The notes beneath the pieces are model-generated. The model had not been told where the DNA came from. It worked only from the letters and a program-made list of their open reading frames with translations, and ran no database searches. The translations under genes were made by a program, and so were the position numbers. DNA of 64,000 nucleotides from Endobacterium cereale (lineage in GTDB: Bacteria > Pseudomonadota > Alphaproteobacteria > Rhizobiales > Rhizobiaceae). Positions 1 to 7,121 of the stretch are shown here, piece by piece (the stretch's first letter is position 1; each line of letters begins with the position of its first letter). Location of the stretch: assembly GCF_009617585.1 (NCBI RefSeq), contig NZ_WIXI01000046.1:248001-312000 (forward strand), given 5' to 3'.

Positions 1-435
1 GGTGAGGTTGTTATCACCACGGGCAAGCTTTGCGCGCAGCCGGCGCAGATTGAAGAACAGCGCCTTCTGCGCGGAACTGGTACCGCCACGTACGATTGAC
101 CAGTTACGCAGGATGTAATCCTGCATCGATGCGCGGATCCACCAGCTGGCATAGGTGGAGAAACGAACATCGCGTGCAGGCTCAAACCTTGCCGCCGCCT
201 CGAGAAGCCCTACATAGCCTTCTTGTACGAGGTCGCTCATGGGAAGTCCGAAGCCGCGAAACTTCGATGCCATCGCGATCACGAGACGCATATGGGCAAG
301 CGCAATCTGGTTGCGAGCGTCCTGGTCCTGATCGTCCTTCCAGCGCACGGCGAGGTCTTTTTCCTCCTCCCGGGCCAAGTAAGGTGCCGACATGGCGATC
401 TTGATCATATTACGGTCTGCGGACATGGCATTCAT
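1..435 (-). CDS. rpoH2: RNA polymerase heat-shock sigma factor RpoH, RpoH2 type (3' end outside window)
   Basis: The minus strand reads an open frame of 145 codons from ATG at 435 to the window edge; the 3' part is missing. It encodes sigma-70 region 2 of an RpoH protein: LVQEGYVGLLEAAARFEP and FSTYASWWIRASMQDYILR (core binding and -10 recognition), then the RpoH-box-like stretch beginning SSAQKALFFNLRRLR. The N-terminus and the LPMSDLVQEG form look like the rhizobial RpoH2 branch rather than RpoH1; that subtype call is from memory. AAGGAG lies 6 nt before the ATG. RpoH directs transcription of chaperone and protease genes. It lies downstream of carD but behind a terminator at 693-720, and has its own candidate stress promoter at 665-689, so it is probably a separate unit. 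Confidence 0.9.
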   Translation of the reverse strand, partial: MNAMSADRNMIKIAMSAPYLAREEEKDLAVRWKDDQDQDARNQIALAHMRLVIAMASKFRGFGLPMSDLVQEGYVGLLEAAARFEPARDVRFSTYASWWIRASMQDYILRNWSIVRGGTSSAQKALFFNLRRLRAKLARGDNNLT

Positions 436-664
436 CACGGTCTCCTTGAAACAAGTTGATCCGGCAAAGACATCGCAATTCCACAGACCAAGACGTAAAG
501 CATGGTTAAACCATTGAAATACGGCATTTCTGTCGTGAAATTGTGGTGTCGTTGCGCCCCTCGTTGCGTCGCTCGTCGTAAGGGATACGCAGCTTGCGCC
601 ATGTCCCCCGTGAGTGGAAAAACGTCCGGTCCCATCAGACATCAGAACGCCGTTCCGGCGGGGT

Positions 665-689
665 AACGCTTAGAACCAGAAATGGTTCC
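665..689 (-). promoter_or_regulatory. Candidate EcfG/RpoE2 promoter for rpoH2
   Basis: On the minus strand the sequence is GGAAC (689-685), 16 nt, then CGTT (668-665). This fits the alphaproteobacterial general-stress sigma consensus GGAAC-N16/17-CGTT. It points towards rpoH2 and starts just after the carD terminator. In Sinorhizobium and Rhizobium etli, rpoH2 is known to depend on an EcfG-type sigma factor, which supports the call. The distance to the start codon is about 230 nt, which is long. Confidence 0.6.
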
Positions 690-692
690 AAT

Positions 693-720
693 AAAAAACC
701 CGGCAAAGCCGGGTTTTTTA
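693..720. terminator. Intrinsic terminator, symmetric; ends carD
   Basis: A perfect GC stem (CCCGGC/GCCGGG around a 3-4 nt AAAG loop) is flanked by six A on one side and six T on the other, so it can act in both directions. It lies about 22 bp beyond the carD stop on the minus strand. Confidence 0.85.
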
Positions 721-742
721 ATTCAGGTCAATGCGGCCTCGA

Positions 743-1315
743 TCAGGCCGCTTCTTCCTCTTGAGCGTCGTCTTCCTCGACCGACTTGCCACGCTTAGGA
801 CCCTTGGCAAGATTGGTCTCGATAAGACGGACAGCTTCCGTATCCGACATCTTGTTGACGGCGGCGAGTTCGCGCGCCATGCGATCGAGAGCAGCTTCAT
901 AAAGCTGACGCTCGGAATAGGACTGCTCCGGCTGGTTTTCAGCGCGATAAAGATCGCGAACAACTTCCGCAATCGAGATCAGGTCGCCGGAATTGATCTT
1001 CGCATCATATTCTTGAGCGCGACGCGACCACATGGTGCGCTTCACACGAGCCTTGCCCTGTACGACCTTCAATGCACGTTCGACGAAATCGGTTTCGGCG
1101 AGCTTGCGCATGCCGATGCTGACAGCCTTGGCGACCGGCACTTTGAGGCGCATCTTGTCCTTTTCGAAATCGATGACGAAAAGTTCGAGCTTCATGCCCG
1201 CAACTTCCTGCTCTTCGATTGTGGATATCGTGCCCACTCCATGCGCAGGATAGACAATGGATTCACCAGTCTTGAAGCCGTGGCGCGCTGAAGGTTTTTT
1301 CTGCTGGGTCGTCAT
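743..1315 (-). CDS. carD: CarD/CdnL family transcriptional regulator
   Basis: This 190-residue protein has the CarD/CdnL fold. The N-terminal RNA-polymerase-interacting domain (about residues 13-75) starts with GESIVYPAHGVGTI and includes FVIDFEKDKMRLKVPV. A helical DNA-binding domain follows (about 85-165), containing KRTMWSRRAQEYDAKI. The family binds the RNA polymerase beta subunit and stabilises open complexes, including at rRNA promoters. The tail is Glu/Asp-rich. It sits downstream of fdxA on the same strand after a 417-bp gap and ends at the terminator at 693-720, so it is probably monocistronic. Length and conserved residues are normal for rhizobia. Confidence 0.93.
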   Translation of the reverse strand: MTTQQKKPSARHGFKTGESIVYPAHGVGTISTIEEQEVAGMKLELFVIDFEKDKMRLKVPVAKAVSIGMRKLAETDFVERALKVVQGKARVKRTMWSRRAQEYDAKINSGDLISIAEVVRDLYRAENQPEQSYSERQLYEAALDRMARELAAVNKMSDTEAVRLIETNLAKGPKRGKSVEEDDAQEEEAA

Positions 1316-1732
1316 TCTTACAATACACTCCCTGTTACGCTCCCGGCATTATGCCGGGGCCGGGTCAGTCAGGCCCGGATGAGACGGGGGAAACCGTCGG
1401 GTGACTCCATTACTGTGCCGCGCAAGCGCGTACGAAAAAAACAACAGGATCACAATTAGCGATCGACCCGGACTTATTCAAAACTCGCGGGATCGTGCGA
1501 AAGGGACGTGTTGTTTTCGTGATGTTTTTAGGGCACACGCATGCCGCTTTGTGGAACAGTATTGGTTGTCTACCACAAAAATAGGCGGAAATCAATGATT
1601 TGGTTTCGCCGTTGCGAAGAAACAACGCCCGAATCACTGCGCAAGGGTTAGGCAATGCCGAATGGCATTGTTTGCTTTCGTTGAAAAGGCCGTACCAGCG
1701 GCAGAAAAATTCACCGCCAAACTGCCTGTCAA
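1316..1732. other. Intergenic region upstream of carD
   Basis: There is no convincing gene in these 417 bp. Small frames on both strands have no family resemblance or ribosome binding site. A 7-bp hairpin (CAATGCC/GGCATTG, 1653-1670) lies past the fdxA stop but lacks a T tract on the fdxA strand. The carD promoter must lie here; I could not pick out its boxes. Confidence 0.5.
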
Positions 1733-2071
1733 TTAGTCGCCGGAGCCTGGTTCAGCCGAGAAGAACTGCTCGAACTTGTCCGTCACGCCGTCCATTTCCT
1801 TGGCTTCCGGCATGGCATCACGCTTGATTGTGATATTCGGCCAGACCTGCGCATATTCGGCGTTTACCTTCAGCCACTTGTCGAGACCCGGCTCCGTATC
1901 GGGCTTGATCGCCTCCGCGGGACATTCCGGTTCGCAGACGCCGCAATCGATGCATTCGTCCGGATGGATGACGAGAAAGTTCTCACCCTCATAGAAGCAG
2001 TCTACCGGGCAGACTTCGACGCAGTCGGTATATTTGCAACGAATGCAGTTATCGGTCACGACGTACGTCAT
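1733..2071 (-). CDS. fdxA: 7Fe ferredoxin FdxA
   Basis: This 112-residue ferredoxin carries both cluster motifs of the Azotobacter FdI (3Fe-4S/4Fe-4S) type. Cysteines are at 9, 12, 17 and 21 (C-x2-C-x4-C-x3-C-P) and at 40, 43, 46 and 50 (C-x2-C-x2-C-x3-C-P). It transfers single electrons in the cytoplasm; the partner is unknown. The frame is open for 26 codons further upstream (to 2149), but [17 protein letters not shown] at 2071 is the family N-terminus and has TGGAGTG before it, so 2071 is chosen. The C-terminal 50 residues, with [16 protein letters not shown], are typical of the alphaproteobacterial form. Confidence 0.95.
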   Translation of the reverse strand: MTYVVTDNCIRCKYTDCVEVCPVDCFYEGENFLVIHPDECIDCGVCEPECPAEAIKPDTEPGLDKWLKVNAEYAQVWPNITIKRDAMPEAKEMDGVTDKFEQFFSAEPGSGD

Positions 2072-2269
2072 GAAGCACTCCAGATCAACACGTTGGTCAG
2101 GAACCCGGTTTCGGGAAAGGTCGAGCCCCCTGGGGCCGGACGAGGACAACGCGACCGCTGGAACGACAGAGGCGGGCTATCCGGCTGTTTCGAACGTCAG
2201 GTAAAGCCTTTGACGCCGCTTAGCAAGGATAAAGCTTTTCGAAAAATCGCCGCTTGGAGAAGGTTTGTT

Positions 2270-2695
2270 CTATTCGTCGCGCCAGTCGATGTCAGGTCCA
2301 CCAACCTCGGGGAAAAGACGATCGGTCTCACGACGTTCCTTTTTGGTCGGGCGGCCGCTGCCTGGAATACGTTGCGCCTGATCGAAGGCGCTCAATCGCT
2401 CGGTTTCCTCGCGCGACGGCGTCTGGTCCTCGTAGAGCTCCCTGGCTTCCTCATAAGGCCCGCGACGTTCACCAGCAGCCTTGACGGTCAGGATGACGTC
2501 GCGACGCTCGAGAGAGAGTTCAACCTTGTCGCCGATCTTAACTTCGAAGCTCGGCTTGCGGATCGGCAGCCCGTTGACACGGACGTGGCCGGAATTGAGC
2601 AGTCCCTGGGCCAGGGACCGCGACTTCGCCATGCGCGTGAAGAAAAGCCACTTGTCGATGCGCTGACGCAAATCTCCAGATGGCTTTTCACTCAT
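2270..2695 (-). CDS. S4-domain RNA-binding protein (Hsp15-like)
   Basis: The 141-residue protein starts with an S4 RNA-binding domain (about residues 12-62): RIDKWLFFTRMAKSRSLAQG, then SGHVRVNG and KIGDKVEL. The rest is a charged tail. This layout matches bacterial heat-shock protein 15 (HslR), which binds stalled 50S subunits carrying nascent chains; the same function here is inferred from the family. Its start lies 4 bp after the stop of the upstream helicase gene, so the two are almost certainly co-transcribed, joining two RNA-handling proteins in one unit. Confidence 0.88.
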   Translation of the reverse strand: MSEKPSGDLRQRIDKWLFFTRMAKSRSLAQGLLNSGHVRVNGLPIRKPSFEVKIGDKVELSLERRDVILTVKAAGERRGPYEEARELYEDQTPSREETERLSAFDQAQRIPGSGRPTKKERRETDRLFPEVGGPDIDWRDE

Positions 2696-2699
2696 GGCG

Positions 2700-5600
2700 T
2701 CACTTCTTCAGCTGCTCCTTGAGAGCAGCCAGCTTTGCGAAGGGCGAATCCGGATCCAGCGGCTTTTCCTTGCGCGGAGGACGAGCCTCGAAACGGGCCG
2801 GCTGCTGCGACTTGTTACGGTCGTTGCGGTCATTACGATCCGGGCGGTCACCGCGCGGCGGACGATCGCCACCACGATTGTCGGGACGACGGTCGCCACG
2901 GCTCGGCTTGCCGCCATCGCGACCACGACCTTCCTGCTCGCCACGACCCTCATTGTTGCGGCCTTCACCGCCACGACGGTTGTCACGGCGCTGCTGGCCT
3001 TCGCCTGCAGCCTGGCCTTCGCCGCCACGGTTCTGCTGACCATGACCACGACGCTCGCCCTGCGGACGACCGCCACGCTGCTGTTCGCTGCGACCGCCAC
3101 CCGGACGCCACAGGAGAACCGGCTTCGGCTCTTCAGCTTCGGCGGCAGGTGCTTCGGCTTCAGATACAGGCGCAGCTTCGGCTGGAGCGGCCTCGGCAGC
3201 AACTTCCGGCGAAGGCTCGGCAGCTTCCGCACCCGCGTCAACCGGAGTGGTTTCCGCGACAGGCTCTGCTGCGGTTTCGCTCGCAGATGCGTCTTCCGCA
3301 GCAACGGCCTCACCGGTTTCGCCGGCAGGCTCGGACACTGTTGCAGCCGGTGCACTGACAGCCTTGGCATCTTCACCGGCCAGGAACGCAGCAGCTTCTT
3401 CGGCCTTCACGGCATCGGCGCGGTAACCGAGACCTTTGAGGATTTCCTCCATGTCATCGGCGGTCGCGCCGAGAATGGAAAGCATTGCCGTCGTGGTGGT
3501 GAAGCGGCGGCCATCGTAGGCGCCTTCGGGACGCGGCTGACCCGGCTTCCACTGCAGCAGCGGACGGATGAGATCGGCAAGACGCTCGAGGATGTCGATA
3601 CGCACGGCGCGCTTGCCAAGGAACCGGAAGCCGGCCAGACGATAGAACATCCGCTCGTAAGTTGCGTCGGCAACGACCGAGGTACGGCCAGCGGCCAGAG
3701 CCGGAATGAGTTCGCCGTAACCCGGCTTGTCGAGACCGTCGTTCTTCAACGACCAGAGAAGCGTGATCAGCTCGGCCGGAGCCGGCTTCAGCAGTGCGGG
3801 CATAAAGATGTGGTAGGCGCCGAAACGCACGCCGTAACGGCGCATCGAGGCACGGCCCTCCTGATCCAGCGACTTGACGTCGTCTGCGACGTCGCGGCGG
3901 AACAGCACACCGAGATTTTCGACGATCTGAAATGCCAGACCCTTGGCGATACCCTGCAGGTCTTCGGCGCGCGACAGATCGTCGAGCGGCTTCAGGACCG
4001 TGGCAATGTGATGATTGACGAAGCGTTCGATGCGGGCAGCCGCATGGTCACGGGCTCCACCGGTCAGCTGCTCGTCGGAGAGCAGGAGGACGCGCGGCCG
4101 CATGATATGGTCGCTTTCCGCAAGACGGGCCACCGGATCGCCGAGCCAACGGACAAAACCGTCCGAGCCAAGCGCAAGGTCACCGTTGCCGCTGGCGTAA
4201 AGACGCGCGGCACGAGCCTCGAATTCCAGAGCCAGCGCTTTTTGCGCAGCGGTCTGTACGGCCTTGGCATCCGGTCCTTCCGTCCCCGAGACGGCGGTAA
4301 ACCGAAAACCGGCAAGTTGTCCGACGTGATGTCCTTCGACGAACACATCGCCATTTACACTAATTTCTGCTTCCAGCATCGCATTCTCTCTCAGGCGCTT
4401 CATGAGCACAGATGTCCTGCGATCAACAAAGCGTTTCGTCAACCTTTCATGTAGCGCGTCGGACAACCTATCCTCGATTTCCCGTGTCTTTTCTTGCCAG
4501 TGTGTCGGATGCGCCAACCAACCCGGGCGATTTGAAACATAGGTCCATGTCCTGATCTGGGCGATTCGCGCAGAAAGCGTGTCGATCTCGCCTTCGGTTC
4601 GGTCCGCCCTTTTCACCTGCTCGGCCATGAAATCTTCATTGACCGCGCCGTGTCGCACCAGATCGGAAAAAAGCGTCGAAATGAGGTCAGCGTGCTGCGC
4701 CGGAGCAATTCTGCGATAATCGGGAAGCGCACAGGCATCCCAGAGCGTTTCGACACGCTGAGGCGTCGTCGCCAGATCCTTGATCTCTGGGTACCGCGAC
4801 AAGTAATCCAGCGCCTGACTGTCGGTTGCGGGCAAAGCACGCGTCAGCCCCTGAACGACGGGCGTCGCATCCAGGCTGTCACGCAGGTTTCTGAGCGACG
4901 AAAAATCGAGCTGCTTGGAGCGCCACTGCAAAACCTTGACGCTGTCGAACTGATGGCTTTCGATGCGCTCGACCAGTTCTTCGTCAAACGGCTGCACCTG
5001 ACCGGTCACACCAAACGTGCCGTCGCGAAGGTGGCGACCGGCGCGACCGGCGATCTGCGCCATTTCCGATGGGTTCAAATTGCGGAACTGAAAACCGTCA
5101 AATTTACGATCCTGCGCAAAGGCGACATGGTCCACATCGAGGTTCAAGCCCATGCCGATCGCATCGGTCGCCACCAGATATTCGACATCGCCGGACTGGT
5201 AGAGCCCAACCTGGGCATTGCGGGTGCGCGGGCTGAGCGCACCGAGCACGACGGCGGCACCGCCGCGCTGGCGGCGGATCAGTTCCGCGATCGCGTAAAC
5301 CTCCTCCGCCGAAAAGGCGACGATGGCGGTGCGCTGCGGCAGGCGGGTGATCTTTTTCTGACCGGAATAAAAAAGCTGGGACAGACGAGGCCGTTCGACC
5401 ACGGTTATTCCGGGCAACAGTTTTTCGAGGATCGGCCGCATGGTGGCAGCACCAAGCAGCAGCGTTTCCTCACGTCCGCGCAGATGCAGGAGACGATCGG
5501 TGAAAATGTGGCCGCGTTCGAGATCGCCGGCGAGCTGCACCTCATCGATGGCGACGAAAGCTGCTTTGGTTTCGCGGGGCATCGCTTCGACGGTACAAAC

Positions 5601-5858
5601 GGAAAAGCGCGCCATATGCGGCGTGATCTTTTCCTCACCTGTCACCAGCGCGACATTGTGATGTCCAACCTTTTCCACCAGCCGGCCATAAACCTCACGC
5701 GCCAAAAGGCGCAGCGGCAGTCCGATGACGCCGGATCCATGCGCCACCATGCGTTCAATCGCAAAATGCGTCTTGCCGGTATTGGTCGGTCCGAGAACCG
5801 CGGTGACACCGCGGCCGCTCAATATCATGGGCTGAACATTCAAGACAAAAGTCCGCAC
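2700..5858 (-). CDS. Suv3-like ATP-dependent RNA helicase with RG-rich tail
   Basis: A 1052-residue SF2 helicase. Walker A is GPTNTGKT (residues 23-30) and motif II is DEVQ (105-108). The second RecA domain has ATDAIGMGLNLDVDHV and the motif VI box QIAGRAGR. This arrangement, with DEVQ in place of DEAD, is typical of Suv3/MgpS-like proteins widespread in alphaproteobacteria. Residues from about 820 form a low-complexity tail: first Ala/Glu/Pro-rich and acidic, then RGG/RPDR/RND-rich and basic, a form common in RNA-binding tails. A second Met at residue 11 is an alternative start. It is the first gene of a unit with the S4 protein. No role is proven; RNA unwinding is inferred. Confidence 0.85.
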   Translation of the reverse strand: MRTFVLNVQPMILSGRGVTAVLGPTNTGKTHFAIERMVAHGSGVIGLPLRLLAREVYGRLVEKVGHHNVALVTGEEKITPHMARFSVCTVEAMPRETKAAFVAIDEVQLAGDLERGHIFTDRLLHLRGREETLLLGAATMRPILEKLLPGITVVERPRLSQLFYSGQKKITRLPQRTAIVAFSAEEVYAIAELIRRQRGGAAVVLGALSPRTRNAQVGLYQSGDVEYLVATDAIGMGLNLDVDHVAFAQDRKFDGFQFRNLNPSEMAQIAGRAGRHLRDGTFGVTGQVQPFDEELVERIESHQFDSVKVLQWRSKQLDFSSLRNLRDSLDATPVVQGLTRALPATDSQALDYLSRYPEIKDLATTPQRVETLWDACALPDYRRIAPAQHADLISTLFSDLVRHGAVNEDFMAEQVKRADRTEGEIDTLSARIAQIRTWTYVSNRPGWLAHPTHWQEKTREIEDRLSDALHERLTKRFVDRRTSVLMKRLRENAMLEAEISVNGDVFVEGHHVGQLAGFRFTAVSGTEGPDAKAVQTAAQKALALEFEARAARLYASGNGDLALGSDGFVRWLGDPVARLAESDHIMRPRVLLLSDEQLTGGARDHAAARIERFVNHHIATVLKPLDDLSRAEDLQGIAKGLAFQIVENLGVLFRRDVADDVKSLDQEGRASMRRYGVRFGAYHIFMPALLKPAPAELITLLWSLKNDGLDKPGYGELIPALAAGRTSVVADATYERMFYRLAGFRFLGKRAVRIDILERLADLIRPLLQWKPGQPRPEGAYDGRRFTTTTAMLSILGATADDMEEILKGLGYRADAVKAEEAAAFLAGEDAKAVSAPAATVSEPAGETGEAVAAEDASASETAAEPVAETTPVDAGAEAAEPSPEVAAEAAPAEAAPVSEAEAPAAEAEEPKPVLLWRPGGGRSEQQRGGRPQGERRGHGQQNRGGEGQAAGEGQQRRDNRRGGEGRNNEGRGEQEGRGRDGGKPSRGDRRPDNRGGDRPPRGDRPDRNDRNDRNKSQQPARFEARPPRKEKPLDPDSPFAKLAALKEQLKK

Positions 5859-6275
5859 TAAAAATGATTTCGCCTGCGGTCAGGACCGTTGGCGGCTTCG
5901 CCACAGATGGCGATAGTGTCCGTTAAAGGCAAGTCGTTTCTCGCGATGACGTCGCAGGACCTCACCAACGCCGTTTCGGCGGCAGCTGAAAACTGAGTCT
6001 TTTCCGTCGGTTGGAACAGTGTGGGAACAAAAGGGCGACGAATCGCTGACGTTGACGATTCTGCTTTTGTTCCCAACACCGTAACCTTAATCGGATTTTG
6101 CAGTGGACATTGCGGGTATAAATACGATTGATGCTCTTATTTGAATGCTAGATTTCACGCTCTATCCTTTATGCATTGCTAAGAAACGACACTGACTATG
6201 AAATCATCAATTGGTCAGACAGACGGAAATGACTGAGAACAAGCGTGCCGATTTTTCCGTTGCCGGGGGGCGAGA
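5859..6275. other. Divergent intergenic region between helicase and luxR-type gene
   Basis: No gene is supported in these 417 bp. A 73-codon open frame on the minus strand (5858-6079) shows no family features. The half nearest the luxR-type gene is AT-rich and holds a possible sigma-70 promoter for it (6141-6168). I see no clear lux-box dyad. Confidence 0.5.
6141..6168 (+). promoter_or_regulatory. Possible sigma-70 promoter of the luxR-type gene
   Basis: TTGAAT (6141-6146), a 16-nt spacer and TATCCT (6163-6168) resemble -35 and -10 boxes in a locally AT-rich stretch about 107 bp before the start codon. This is a match by eye only. Confidence 0.3.
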
Positions 6276-7016
6276 GTGACTGTTCACTCGATTTTACAAT
6301 TTTTGGTCTTGGCTCACGAGGCAAAAAACCAAACAGAACTGGCAGCAGAATTCGAGGCGGTGCTGAAAAGCTACGGTTTCAGCTATTACGGTGTCTGGAT
6401 GAAATCCCGAACACTGGGCTATCTCGACAGCACTGTTTTATGGGGACGCTGGCCTGAAGGCTGGCAGGAAACCTATGCGGCCAAAAAATTCGGCATGGTC
6501 GATCCGACGATCCGGATGCTGGCGGTGGCGCAGCGGCCATTTCGCTGGCGCGAAGCCATTAGCATGTTTCGCAGCGACCCCAACCGCAAACGCATCCAGC
6601 GCATGATGCAGGATGCCAATCGCAGCGGCCTCAATGACGGCTATACGTTTCCGATCCATGGGCGGAACGGCCTTCTCGGCCATGTCAGCCTCGGCGGCCA
6701 GATCATCGATCTTTCTCCATCTGAAATGACGATGTTCGATGCCGCTGCCAAAAAGATGTTCTGGCGCATGCTGGAACTGAGTGGCCAGGCGTCGCATTTC
6801 GAGGCGATCAAATCGGTAGAAACAACGCTGACGCGTCGCGAAACGGAAGTGCTGCATCTGCTGGCCGAAGGCATGACCTCGCACGAAATCGCCAAGGCGC
6901 TGAGCATTTCGAACCACACCGTCGACTGGTATATCAATGCCATTCAGGAAAAGTTCGAGGCCAGCAACCGGCAACATGTGGTCGCCATCGCCTTTCGACT
7001 CGGTCTGGTTTCGTGA
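6276..7016 (+). CDS. LuxR-type quorum-sensing regulator (solo)
   Basis: The 246-residue protein has an N-terminal autoinducer-binding domain (about 10-165) and a C-terminal LuxR helix-turn-helix (about 184-246, LTRRETEVLHLLAEGMTSHEI). The ligand-pocket residues conserved in TraR/LuxR are present as W63, Y67, D76, P77, W91 and G118, with nearly the same spacing as TraR W57, Y61, D70, P71, W85 and G113. This argues for acyl-homoserine-lactone or related ligand binding. No luxI-like synthase lies in the window, so it is a solo here. The start is GTG at 6276, preceded by a GGGGGGCGAGA purine run. It is followed by pyc on the same strand after 105 bp; a link is not implied. Confidence 0.9.
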   Translation: MTVHSILQFLVLAHEAKNQTELAAEFEAVLKSYGFSYYGVWMKSRTLGYLDSTVLWGRWPEGWQETYAAKKFGMVDPTIRMLAVAQRPFRWREAISMFRSDPNRKRIQRMMQDANRSGLNDGYTFPIHGRNGLLGHVSLGGQIIDLSPSEMTMFDAAAKKMFWRMLELSGQASHFEAIKSVETTLTRRETEVLHLLAEGMTSHEIAKALSISNHTVDWYINAIQEKFEASNRQHVVAIAFRLGLVS

Positions 7017-7121
7017 GATTGTCGCACACGCCCATTCCGCGATAGATTGGACTTGATCCGACCTGATATTAGTGCTCGTTTCGCGTTTGCAGCATATCGC
7101 AAGTACGAATGGGAGACAGTC

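Larger units (their letters stand above)
436..742. other. Intergenic region between carD and rpoH2
   Basis: No gene is seen here. The region contains the carD terminator (693-720), a candidate EcfG-type promoter on the minus strand (665-689), and an rpoH2 leader of about 220 nt if that promoter is used. Small open frames in this stretch lack ribosome binding sites and are taken as chance. Confidence 0.6.

Noticed and set aside
2694..4454. 586-codon open frame opposite the helicase gene
   Set aside because: It is antisense to the low-complexity and C-terminal parts of the helicase; its N-terminal half is a Thr/Ala/Val-rich mirror of the RG tail.
5858..6079. 73-codon minus-strand frame before the helicase
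   Set aside because: There is no ribosome binding site or recognisable family, and it lies in a divergent promoter region.
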